In this document: positions 48,824-56,244 of the stretch, piece by piece
Layout: each line of letters opens with the position of its first letter
How positions within the stretch are numbered: the stretch's first letter is position 1
Source: CAXXOK01 sp963675365
GTDB taxonomy: Bacteria > Bacillota > Clostridia > Christensenellales > Aristaeellaceae
Direction: 5' to 3'
Length of the DNA: 64,000 nt
NCBI GenBank assembly: GCA_963675365.2
Contig: CAXXVA010000002.1
Location: 372,001-436,000 of the forward strand
The notes under the pieces: model-generated
Told to the model about the DNA's origin: nothing
The model's database searches: none
What the model saw: the letters and a program-made list of their open reading frames with translations, nothing else
Translations under genes and position numbers: made by a program

Positions 48824-49708
48824 TTACGGCGTCGTGATCGCGTCCAGCAGCAGTTGTGCGCCTTCCGCAAGCCGGGGGCCGGGGCGGGCGAGCGCGTCGC
48901 CGAAGCCGCTGATTACAGCCTGGTTTTGGATGGCGGTTACGCTTTCCCACCCGGCGCGGGCGAGAATTTCGTCCGCCGGGGAAGGCGTTTCGCCATAATC
49001 GACGGTGGTGGTGAAGATGTAATCGGGATTGCGGCTGATGACCTGTTCCTCCGATACCTGCGCCCAGCCTTCCAAATCCCCGAAGATGTTTTCAAGTCCC
49101 AGCAGTTCCGCGATCTCCTGCATGAACGTGCCCTGCCCGCCGGTCCACAGTCCGTATTGCAGCGGGGAGACCTCAAAGTAAATGCTGCCGGACACGGGGG
49201 TTTGCGATAGCGCGGCAAAGTCCGCCTGCATCTGCGCAACCAGGGCGGCTGCTTCCGCGTCCCTGCCGGTCAGCGCGCCGATCAGCGTGATGGACTGGTA
49301 GACGCCCGCGATATCGGCCGCCTCGCTCGTGGCGACGGCGATGCCCGCCGCCTCCAGCATGGCCACCTGCTCAACGGTTTGCGCCATCGTGTTCATCAGC
49401 ACCAGATCGGGCTCCAGCGCGATGATCTGCTCCAGGTTGGTTTCGTAGCCGGATTCCACCGAGGGAACCAGGAGCACTTCGGCGGGATAATCGCAGTACG
49501 CGCCCCGGCCCACCAGCGTACCGCCCGCGCCCAGCGCGAAGAGGATTTCGCAGTCCGCCGCCGTCAGCGCGACGACCCTTGCCGCGGGGCCGTCCAGGGC
49601 AATCTCCCGTCCCGTCATGTCCGTCGTGGCAATCGCGTCCGCCAATCCGCAGTTGGCTGTGATAATCATCAGCAGCGCGAGCGCCAATCCAAGAAGTTTT
49701 TTGTGCAT
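48824..49708 (-). CDS. btuF: ABC importer binding protein, BtuF type
   Basis: A 294-residue protein from ATG 49708 (MHKKLLGLALALLMIITANC), with GAAAGGGGTGCACAAA upstream. The N-terminus is a signal peptide with Cys at residue 20 (MIITANC-G), a fair but not ideal lipobox. The two-lobed class III fold follows: ARVVALTAADCEILFALGAG, LEQIIALEPDLVLMNTMAQT, LIGALTGRDAEAAALVAQMQ, ENIFGDLEGWAQVSEEQVIS. It captures the ligand outside for BtuCD. It is the first gene after the riboswitch. Confidence 0.88.
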   Translation of the reverse strand: MHKKLLGLALALLMIITANCGLADAIATTDMTGREIALDGPAARVVALTAADCEILFALGAGGTLVGRGAYCDYPAEVLLVPSVESGYETNLEQIIALEPDLVLMNTMAQTVEQVAMLEAAGIAVATSEAADIAGVYQSITLIGALTGRDAEAAALVAQMQADFAALSQTPVSGSIYFEVSPLQYGLWTGGQGTFMQEIAELLGLENIFGDLEGWAQVSEEQVISRNPDYIFTTTVDYGETPSPADEILARAGWESVTAIQNQAVISGFGDALARPGPRLAEGAQLLLDAITTP

Positions 49709-49885
49709 TTTGTGCACCCCTTTCTTTTTCCGAAACAGACCGCCCGCCCAAAAAACCCAATCTGCGGTGTCATCAGCGGGCTGCCAGTCGGCATCACTTA
49801 CGCTACGAGTAAGCTCAGCCTCCGGCACCCTTGCTTCCTAGCATCTCGGGCTTTTTGAACAGGCTTATGTGTATATACACATAAA

Positions 49886-49907
49886 GGCAGTCCCCTCCGG
49901 GACTGCC
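49886..49907 (-). terminator. Riboswitch expression-platform hairpin
   Basis: GGCAGTCCC / GGGACTGCC, 9 bp, GGAG loop, followed on the minus strand by TTTATG. Its place just after the aptamer suggests a terminator or sequestering hairpin used in the ligand-bound state. Confidence 0.6.
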
Positions 49908-49929
49908 GTTTTGCTTACACGAACCAATC

Positions 49930-50125
49930 ATGCGCAAGTATGCCCAATCCCAGAGGTCGCCCCGCGAACAGGTCTCCCGGCTTGGCTTCATCCTCCAAAG
50001 CGCCTTCCCGCCGGTTGCCCGGCAGTGGCATCGTGCCTCTTCGTCCGCCACACGGTTACTGGGATAGCTCGGAATTCTCATCCGGATTCCCGCGGGGTTG
50101 CCCCCGGCATCGTGTATGATGCATT
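49930..50125 (-). ncRNA. Cobalamin riboswitch
   Basis: On the minus strand in order: GGGAATCCGGATGAGAATTC, CTATCCCAGTAACCGT, GATGCCACTG, CCGGCGGGAAGGCGC, then the B12 box GATGAAGCCAAGCCGGGAGA followed by CCTG. These are the core elements of the cobalamin aptamer. It lies 220 nt upstream of btuF in the same direction, behind the promoter at 50152-50181, so the importer should be shut down when adenosyl- or methylcobalamin is plentiful. Confidence 0.92.
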
Positions 50126-50151
50126 CGCGTGCTGTATTCGGTTGTCCTTAG

Positions 50152-50181
50152 AGTATACGGGCAGGCCGCGGGCCGTGTCAA
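50152..50181 (-). promoter_or_regulatory. Promoter of the btuFCD transcript
   Basis: TTGACA (50181-50176), 18 nt, TATACT (50157-50152), just upstream of the cobalamin riboswitch. Confidence 0.8.
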
Positions 50182-50302
50182 TGACCCGTGAGCGTAAATA
50201 TGGCCGATCTGTAAATTGAGGCGCAATGTTAAATCCATGTTAAGTATTTTTAGCTTTATTTCAGTTTCATCCGCTAGCATGGACTCGAACGGAGGGATAT
50301 CC

Positions 50303-51016
50303 ATGGACGCACAACATACATTTTATCGCTTTGAAAAAAAGTATCTGCTGACCCGGTTTGCCTACCGTCGCCTGCAGAACCTGCTGGTCGGCCGCATGGT
50401 GCAGGACGCGTACGGGCTGTATACCATCTCCAGCGTCTATTTCGATACCGACGCCTACGATATCATCCGCACGTCCGTGCAGAAGCCGATTTTCAAAGAA
50501 AAGCTCCGCCTGCGCTGGTACGGCGAGCCCGGCGGCCAGTGCCCGATGTTTTGGGAGCTCAAGCGCAAGTATCGCGGCAAGGTGTATAAGCGGCGTATCC
50601 CCGCGCAGCCGGGAAACGCGGGCCGGTTGCTGAAATCCGCGGGCGCGCTGCAGGAGCAGGGCCAGATTGCCCGGGAGGTGGAGTGGTTCGTCCAGCGTTA
50701 CCGCCCCGTGCCCAAGCTGTTGCTGGCGTACGACCGGGAGGCCTTCGTAAGCCCGGCGGACGAGGGCCTGCGCGTGACCTTTGACCATAGCATCCGCTGG
50801 CGCGACGCCGATTTTTCGCTGTCGCGCGGCAGCTACGGAACGCCGCTGTTTCCCGACGACAGGGTATTGATGGAGATCAAAGCTTATGGCAACCTGCCCA
50901 AATGGCTGACCGATCTGCTTGCGGCTGAAAAGCTTTATCCGTCCTCATTTTCCAAATACGGAACCTGGTATGAACAGGTCTATTTACAGAAAGGGTCGAA
51001 ACACTATGTTGGATAG
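50303..51016 (+). CDS. VTC-domain (polyphosphate polymerase-like) protein
   Basis: A 237-residue protein from ATG 50303 (MDAQHTFYRFEKKYLLTRFA) with GGAGGGATATCC upstream. It has the VTC tunnel-fold pattern: RFEKKYLLT, ISSVYFDTDAYDIIR, KEKLRLRWYG, FWELKRKYRGKVYKRR, LLAYDREAF, and VLMEIKAYGNLPKW near the end. The eukaryotic VTC domain makes polyphosphate; bacterial versions often sit beside DUF4956 membrane proteins, as here. The start of the next gene overlaps by 11 nt. Activity in this family is not settled. Confidence 0.85.
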   Translation: MDAQHTFYRFEKKYLLTRFAYRRLQNLLVGRMVQDAYGLYTISSVYFDTDAYDIIRTSVQKPIFKEKLRLRWYGEPGGQCPMFWELKRKYRGKVYKRRIPAQPGNAGRLLKSAGALQEQGQIAREVEWFVQRYRPVPKLLLAYDREAFVSPADEGLRVTFDHSIRWRDADFSLSRGSYGTPLFPDDRVLMEIKAYGNLPKWLTDLLAAEKLYPSSFSKYGTWYEQVYLQKGSKHYVG

Positions 51017-51677
51017 TATTTTTTCCAGCGCTTCGGACGGCGCTACGCTGCCCCAGGCGCTTTTAAGCCTGCTGATTGCCCTCGTCCTCGGGTTTGTGAT
51101 CTCGCTGATCTACCGGTGGAAAAACGAGGCGTCCCCCTCGCTGACCGTCGGGCTGATCCTGATGCCCGCGGTGGTGCAGGCGGTAATCTTTCTGGTCAAC
51201 GGCAACCTGGGTACGGGCCTTGCGGTGATGGGCGCGTTTACGCTGATCCGTTTCCGTTCGGTCGCGGGCAGCGCCAAGGATATCACCTGTATCTTTTTCG
51301 CCATGGCCGTCGGCCTGGCCACGGGCATGGGCTACGCATTGTACGCCGCGTTGTTCACGGTAGTGGTCGGGGGCACGTATTTCTTCTTAAGCACCATTGG
51401 CTACGGGGAGAAGGCGGAGATCAAAAGCCTGCGCATCACCATTCCCGAAGACCTGGAATACGAAGGCATTTTCGACGATTTGTTTCAAGCGTACACCAAG
51501 AAAGCCGATCTTCACACAGTGAAGACCACCAATCTGGGCAGCCTGTTCGAGCTGCAATACCGCATCGTCATGCGGGACGCGGCGCAGCAGAAGGCCCTGA
51601 TCGACGAGATCCGCTGCCGCAACGGCAACCTGAGCGTTGCCATCGGCAAAGCGGCCCCCTGGAAGGAAGAATTATAA
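51006..51677 (+). CDS. DUF4956 membrane protein
   Basis: A 223-residue protein from ATG 51006 (MLDSIFSSASDGATLPQALL). Three or four membrane segments lie in residues ~20-135 (LLSLLIALVLGFVISLIYRW, GLILMPAVVQAVIFLV, MAVGLATGMGYALYAALFTV), with AVMGAFTLIRFRSVAGSAKD between them, a hallmark of the family. A cytoplasmic alpha/beta domain follows (SLRITIPEDLEYEGIFDDLF). It is a constant partner of VTC-domain proteins; together they may form a membrane-bound complex. Confidence 0.88.
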   Translation: MLDSIFSSASDGATLPQALLSLLIALVLGFVISLIYRWKNEASPSLTVGLILMPAVVQAVIFLVNGNLGTGLAVMGAFTLIRFRSVAGSAKDITCIFFAMAVGLATGMGYALYAALFTVVVGGTYFFLSTIGYGEKAEIKSLRITIPEDLEYEGIFDDLFQAYTKKADLHTVKTTNLGSLFELQYRIVMRDAAQQKALIDEIRCRNGNLSVAIGKAAPWKEEL

Positions 51678-53464
51678 TGAAAAAAATCGCTCTTTTCCTA
51701 ATATTTACGATCCTGCTGGCCATGCTTGCCGGCTGTACCGCCTCGGGCGCGAGCGTTACGCAGGAAACGGTGCAGGCCGCAACGCAGGCAGCAACACAAA
51801 CCGCGCAGGAACAGCAGATTTCTGTGGAAAGCATCGTCCAAAATTCCGCGCAGGAGCTAAACGCCATGGCCGTCGTTACCTTAAGCGGGTCCTCCGCTTC
51901 CGTGGAAGGCGACGGCGTGACGATAGACGGCAATACCGTGACCGTCACAAAGGGCGGCAGCTATACGCTGACCGGCACGCTTGAGGACGGGCAGATCATC
52001 GTGGACGCGAGCAAGGACGAGACCGTGGAACTGATTTTAAACGGCGTTTCCATTACCTCGTCCACCACTGCGGCGATTTATGCCAAACAGTCTGACATGA
52101 CCATCGTTACGCTGGCCGAGGGCACGGAAAACGTCTTAAGCGACGCCTCAGCCTACGTATATGCAAGCGCGGAGGAAGATGAACCCAGCGCCGCGCTGTA
52201 TGCCAAGGACGACCTGTTGATCCGCGGCACGGGCACGCTGTATGTCTACGGCAACTACCAAAACGGCGTGACCTCCAAGGACGACCTTGTCGTCGAAGAC
52301 GGAACCATCTATATCGAGGCCCAAAACCACGGCATGCGCGGCAAGGATTCCGTGTCCGTGCTCGGCAGTACGCTGACCATCAGCGCGGGAGACGACGGTA
52401 TCCAGGCCGATAATGCCGAGGCCGGAACAGTGCTCGTCGAAGGCGGCACGATCGACATTACCTGCGCGCACGACGGCATCCAGGCCGAGGGAACGCTGAC
52501 CGTAACGGGCGGGCAGATTACCATCCTCGCGGGCGGCGGCTATACCACCGAAAGCTATTCCACCGACGAAAGCTACAAAGGGCTGAAATCAAACACGGCG
52601 GTGCTGATTTCCGGGGGAACGATTAACAGCAACAGCCTGGACGATGCCATCCACTCCTCAAATACCGTGACGATCACGGGCGGAACGCTGTCGCTTCTGT
52701 CCCGCGACGACGGCATTCACGCCGACGAGACGCTGAATATTTCCGGCGGGGTGATCAATATCCTGATCAGCTACGAGGGCCTGGAAAGCGGCGTAGTGAA
52801 TATCTCCGGCGGGACGATCAGCCTGCTTGCGGCCGACGACGGCATCAACGCGGCGGACGCCAGCGCCAGCGGGCAGGCAGACCGCATGGGTGGGTTTGGC
52901 GGCATGAGCTCCGGCGATACCAGCCTCCAGGTGAATATCTCCGGCGGCGTGATCAACGTCAACGCCTACGGCGACGGTATTGACAGTAACGGCTCCGTCA
53001 CCATGTCCGGCGGCGAGCTGTACATCTCCGGTCCCCTGTCCTCGGCCAACGGCGCACTGGACTACGACAGTTCCTTCATCCTGTCCGGCGGTGTGCTCGC
53101 GGCAGCCGGATCGACCGGTATGGCGCAGACGCCCGGGCAGAACTCCACCCAGCCGTCGGTGATCGTGTACTTCAGCCAGTCGCAGTCGGCGGGGAATACC
53201 TATCTGCTGACCGACGCCAGCGGCACCGTACTGCTGTCCATTACGCCGGACAAGGATTTTGAGTGCATCGTGCTGTCCGCGCCGGGACTGAAAACCGGCA
53301 GCAGCTATGCGGTGTATGAAAGCAGCGACGGTACGATGACAAACGCGACCCAGCTTTACGATTTTACGATTTCCGGTATAATAACCTCTGTAGGCGGCAC
53401 AGCGCAGACCCAGCAGAACAGCTGGACGCAGCAGCCGCAGAGAAACGATAACAGGAGGCCGTAA
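51677..53464 (+). CDS. Carbohydrate-binding beta-helix lipoprotein (DUF4353-like)
   Basis: A 595-residue lipoprotein; ATG 51677 overlaps the preceding stop by one base. Lipobox LAMLAGC (Cys ~20). After a Thr/Gln-rich linker, a repetitive beta-helix region carries many copies of a motif like ISGGTI / NISGGVINI with DDGIHADE, ADDGINAAD and YGDGIDSNG. A short Gln/Asn-rich tail ends the protein. The domain is usually listed as carbohydrate-binding and co-occurs with VTC and DUF4956 genes. It would sit on the outer face of the membrane; ligand unknown. Confidence 0.85.
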   Translation: MKKIALFLIFTILLAMLAGCTASGASVTQETVQAATQAATQTAQEQQISVESIVQNSAQELNAMAVVTLSGSSASVEGDGVTIDGNTVTVTKGGSYTLTGTLEDGQIIVDASKDETVELILNGVSITSSTTAAIYAKQSDMTIVTLAEGTENVLSDASAYVYASAEEDEPSAALYAKDDLLIRGTGTLYVYGNYQNGVTSKDDLVVEDGTIYIEAQNHGMRGKDSVSVLGSTLTISAGDDGIQADNAEAGTVLVEGGTIDITCAHDGIQAEGTLTVTGGQITILAGGGYTTESYSTDESYKGLKSNTAVLISGGTINSNSLDDAIHSSNTVTITGGTLSLLSRDDGIHADETLNISGGVINILISYEGLESGVVNISGGTISLLAADDGINAADASASGQADRMGGFGGMSSGDTSLQVNISGGVINVNAYGDGIDSNGSVTMSGGELYISGPLSSANGALDYDSSFILSGGVLAAAGSTGMAQTPGQNSTQPSVIVYFSQSQSAGNTYLLTDASGTVLLSITPDKDFECIVLSAPGLKTGSSYAVYESSDGTMTNATQLYDFTISGIITSVGGTAQTQQNSWTQQPQRNDNRRP

Positions 53465-53836
53465 ATGCAGTTTAAACTCGTACACACCAACCTGAACGTA
53501 CTGGACCTGGATAAAAGCCTCGCATTCTACAAGGAAGCTCTGGGCCTTGCCGAGGCCCGCCGCAGCGTCGCCAAGGACGGAAGCTACATCATAGTCTTTC
53601 TCTCCGACGGTACAGACGAGCCCAAACTGGAGCTTACATGGCTAAGGGACAAGGGCACGCCTTACGAGCTTGGCGACAACGAAACCCACGTCGCCTTCCG
53701 CGTCAAGGAGTTCGACGAAGCGCACACAAAGCATAAGGGCATGGGCGTGATCTGCTACGAGAACGAGAAAATGGGCATCTATTTCATCAACGACCCGGAC
53801 GGCTACTGGCTGGAAATACTCCCGGTACGCGGCTGA
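53465..53836 (+). CDS. VOC lyase, lactoylglutathione lyase-like
   Basis: A 123-residue VOC protein (MQFKLVHTNLNVLDLDKSLA) with CAGGAGGCCGTAA upstream; it starts right at the previous stop. All four classic metal ligands can be placed: His in LVHTNLNV, Glu in PKLELTW, His in NETHVAFRV and Glu in YWLEILPV. The glyoxalase I class detoxifies methylglyoxal; the true thiol cofactor in this host is unknown. Confidence 0.85.
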   Translation: MQFKLVHTNLNVLDLDKSLAFYKEALGLAEARRSVAKDGSYIIVFLSDGTDEPKLELTWLRDKGTPYELGDNETHVAFRVKEFDEAHTKHKGMGVICYENEKMGIYFINDPDGYWLEILPVRG

Positions 53837-53881
53837 CGCCGCATGAACCAATCAGTCCATTCGGAATCACAGCAAACAAAA

Positions 53882-53905
53882 AGCCCGGCTTACCCAAGCC
53901 GGGCT
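53882..53905. terminator. Bidirectional terminator
   Basis: AGCCCGGCTT / AAGCCGGGCT, 10 bp with a 4-nt loop, flanked by CAAACAAA and CTTTGTTTG, between converging genes. Confidence 0.8.
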
Positions 53906-53921
53906 CTTTGTTTGCGTGCCA

Positions 53922-54296
53922 TCAGTCCATCCAGGGGCTGTTGCCGGCGCCGACGGTCTGGGAGGCGCTGCGGCCCATGCGGCCGAAGGCCTGGGAGCCG
54001 TCCTGGGCGTTGAGGTAGAGGTGCTCGTCGTCGGTAAAGCGGGCGAACTGGTGCAGGGCTTCGCCGTCCGCGCCAAGGCCGGTGCCCAGCGCTTCGCAGT
54101 CGCAATCTTCGCTCAGGTCGCAGTCCTGGAGCATCAGCTGGGCGCCCTGCTGCACGGCGGCGGCCTGGGAAGCGGTGCTGCCGCGTCCGAAAACACGGTC
54201 GGAGGTGTTGCCGTAGCCTGCCGCAAAGGCGAAGGCGGGAAGGGTCAGCGCGAGAACCAGCGCGGCGATGAGGATCATGGTGGATTTGCGTTTCAT
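53922..54296 (-). CDS. Small secreted protein A of a three-paralogue set
   Basis: A 124-residue protein (MKRKSTMILIAALVLALTLP) with a signal peptide to about residue 26 (AFAFAAG). The mature part is Gln/Ala/Asp-rich, with CDLSEDCDCEALG in the middle and FTDDEHLYLNAQDGSQAFG after it. The signal peptide and the 5' leader closely match the two other genes (54481-54867, 55044-55394). Function unknown; it is next to a two-component system. Confidence 0.65.
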   Translation of the reverse strand: MKRKSTMILIAALVLALTLPAFAFAAGYGNTSDRVFGRGSTASQAAAVQQGAQLMLQDCDLSEDCDCEALGTGLGADGEALHQFARFTDDEHLYLNAQDGSQAFGRMGRSASQTVGAGNSPWMD

Positions 54297-54300
54297 GGGG

Positions 54301-54357
54301 TAAACCTTCTTTCAAATGTATGTGTCAGCAATTCCTTGCTGCAAGAGTAGTATCTCC
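54301..54357 (-). promoter_or_regulatory. Conserved leader hairpin, gene A
   Basis: GATACTACTCTTG, then CAGCA-AGGAAT-TGCTG, then TTTGAAAGAAGG before the ATG. The leader of gene B has the same layout with CGGCA / TGCCG, a paired change in the stem. Confidence 0.6.
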
Positions 54358-54436
54358 GATGCGTATGGCGATTCCGTGTCAAACCCCGCAAGCGTTTATG
54401 GAGAAAATCGGTAGAAAAATGCATGATCGGCCAATA

Positions 54437-54462
54437 AAAAAACCCCGGCGTATTACGCCGGG
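54437..54462 (-). terminator. Terminator of secreted protein B gene
   Basis: CCCGGCG / CGCCGGG with a 5-nt loop, followed on the minus strand by GTTTTTTTATTGG. Confidence 0.8.
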
Positions 54463-54480
54463 TATTTGAGCCGTGTCCGC

Positions 54481-54867
54481 TTAGTTCCAGCGGCTGCCGC
54501 GGCCGCCGAAGCCGGAGTTCAGCTGGGTCTGGGTGTTCAGGGAGAGCGGGGTGCCGTCGTTCCAGCAGTACTCGCCGTCCTGGAGCTGCAGGTACAGGTA
54601 CTGGCCGTCCGCGCCGCGGGAGTACACGCGCTGCGGGTCGCCGTTCTCGTCCAGGTAGTAGCAGAAGCCGTCTTCGTCCACCTGGTAGTCGCCGAGTGCG
54701 AACTGGTTGCCCTGCGGGGTCAGAGCGGAGGCATCGGTCTGGTTTTGGTAGAGGCGGGTTCCGGTCATGCCCGAGTTGCGGGGGCCGCCAGCGGCCAGTG
54801 CGAATACCGGGAGGGCGATCGCGAGGATCAGTGCGAAGATGAGGATCAGGGTGGATTTACGTTTCAT
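54481..54867 (-). CDS. Small secreted protein B of a three-paralogue set
   Basis: A 128-residue protein (MKRKSTLILIFALILAIALP) with a signal peptide ending near FALAAGG. The mature part has a repeat-like core: FALGDYQVDEDGFCYYLDEN then GDPQRVYSRGADGQYLYLQL and GEYCWNDG, with a GFGGRGSRWN end. The same core (DDGYCYMLDENGDAQRLYAR) is in protein C, so the Cys pair, DENGD and YCWN residues are likely structural. The gene is monocistronic with its own leader and terminator. Confidence 0.7.
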   Translation of the reverse strand: MKRKSTLILIFALILAIALPVFALAAGGPRNSGMTGTRLYQNQTDASALTPQGNQFALGDYQVDEDGFCYYLDENGDPQRVYSRGADGQYLYLQLQDGEYCWNDGTPLSLNTQTQLNSGFGGRGSRWN

Positions 54868-54960
54868 AGGATAAGCCTTCTTTCAAATCATGTGTCGGCA
54901 TTTCCTTGCCGCAAGAGTAGTATCGCCGATGCATGTGTCGAATTCGTGTCGAAGTTGGCA
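54868..54960 (-). promoter_or_regulatory. Leader and tandem regulator sites, gene B
   Basis: The leader hairpin CGGCA-AGGAAA-TGCCG lies at about 54896-54912. Upstream of the GATACT box, GTGTCGAA occurs twice on the plus strand (54935-54942 and 54946-54953), 11 bp apart, as expected for an OmpR-type regulator. Single GTGTC sites also lie upstream of genes A (54376) and C (about 55470). Confidence 0.55.
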
Positions 54961-55000
54961 AGCGTTTATGGAGAAATCCCAAGTGCCCGGCATGAAAATA

Positions 55001-55020
55001 CCCGGCTCTTGCGAGCCGGG
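55001..55020 (-). terminator. Terminator of secreted protein C gene
   Basis: CCCGGCTC / GAGCCGGG, 8 bp with a 4-nt loop, followed on the minus strand by TATTTTC. Confidence 0.7.
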
Positions 55021-55043
55021 CGTCTGTACGGGACAGTATGCGT

Positions 55044-55394
55044 TTAGTTCCAGCGGGGGCAGCCGCGGCCGCCGAACCAGCTGTTGCGGGTCTGCACCGC
55101 GTTATCGTCGTCCAAGTCATAGTTCCAGCAGTACGCGCCGCCGTCATACTGAAGCGCCATGTAACGGCCGAATGCGCCGCGCGCATACAGGCGCTGTGCG
55201 TCGCCGTTCTCGTCGAGCATGTAACAGTAGCCGTCGTCGCCTACGAACACGCCGTCGGGCAGTACCTGGGTGTCGGCCACCACGATGCCGTCGGTGGGTT
55301 CCAGAGTGATCTCGCTCGTCGCCAGCGCCAGCAGCGGTACGGAGACCGCCAAAATCAAGACGGCTGCTAAAATGAGCTTGGTTGTGCGTTTCAT
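55044..55394 (-). CDS. Small secreted protein C of a three-paralogue set
   Basis: A 116-residue protein (MKRTTKLILAAVLILAVSVP) with a signal peptide to about residue 25. The core VGDDGYCYMLDENGDAQRLY and GGAYCWNYDLDDD matches protein B, and the end NSWFGGRGCPRWN is also shared. It begins 150 nt from the response regulator on the other strand. Function unknown; envelope stress or cell-wall signalling is one idea, given the neighbouring sensor kinase. Confidence 0.7.
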   Translation of the reverse strand: MKRTTKLILAAVLILAVSVPLLALATSEITLEPTDGIVVADTQVLPDGVFVGDDGYCYMLDENGDAQRLYARGAFGRYMALQYDGGAYCWNYDLDDDNAVQTRNSWFGGRGCPRWN

Positions 55395-55552
55395 GGTGTA
55401 CGCCTTCTTTCCAATAGATTGGCAATCTCTTGCCGCATGCTCAGTATCGGATAAAAGTGTGGCGGAAATGTGTCTTTTTCCGCAAGAGAGTGTGAGGACA
55501 GTGGACAGCTGGCATTTCCTGGACTATGATAAACGGGAAAGGGGGCGTTTCC

Positions 55553-56244
55553 ATGGCCGTGATACTGGTTGCCGACGACAACCGCCAGATCGCTTCGGTG
55601 CTGGAAGAGTACCTGAAAAAGGAGAACCACACGCCCGTGCTGGCGTCCGACGGCGAACAGGCGCTGGAACTGTTTAAAAGCCGTCCCTTCGACGCCGTGC
55701 TTTTGGACGTGATGATGCCCAAGATCGACGGCTTTTCCGTGTGCCGCGAGATCCGCAAACTTCCGCCGTGCCCGTGATCATGATCACCGCGCGCGGCGAG
55801 GATTTTGAACGCATTATGGGGCTGGATATCGGCGCGGACGATTACATCGTCAAGCCCTTTTCGCCCGGCGAGGTGATGGCGCGGCTGCGCGCGGTGTTAA
55901 GGCGCATGCAGCCCGCGGCGGACAAGCAGCAAAAGACCGTCACACTCGGCAACCTCTGGGTGTCGTTTGACGATTATCTGGCCAAGGTCGGCGATACGCA
56001 CCTGACGCTGACGAAAAAAGAGTTCGAAATACTGTGGACCCTGGCGGAGCACCCGGGCAAGGTGTTCAGCCGCGATAACCTGCTGGAAAGCCTGTGGGGC
56101 TACGATTATTTCGGCGATACCCGCACCGTGGATACGCACATCAAACGCCTTAGAGCCAAGGTGGAAGCGGCGGAACCGGAGGGCTTTTCCATCAAGACCA
56201 TCTGGGGCGTAGGCTACCGGCTGGAGGCGGACGACAATGCGTAA
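55553..56244 (+). pseudogene. OmpR-type response regulator, frameshifted
   Basis: ATG 55553 (MAVILVADDNRQIASVLEEY) opens a receiver with phospho-acceptor Asp in AVLLDVMMPK, then the frame ends at 55777 after CREIRKLPPCP. The right sequence continues in another frame with TSAVPVIMITARGEDFERIM, KPFSPGE and a full OmpR winged helix (LTLTKKEFEILWTLAEHPGK, RTVDTHIKRLRAK) to 56244. One missing A in the AAA run at 55757-55759 explains the break. It may be a real mutation or a sequencing error; the rest of the gene is intact, which favours error or very recent loss. Confidence 0.85.

Noticed and set aside
51116..51676. N-terminal extension of the beta-helix lipoprotein frame
   Set aside because: It runs through the DUF4956 gene in another frame; the signal peptide and lipobox start at 51677.
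55757..55763. Programmed -1 frameshift signal in the response regulator
   Set aside because: The sequence CGCAAACTT is not a classical slippery heptamer and no downstream stimulatory structure is evident.
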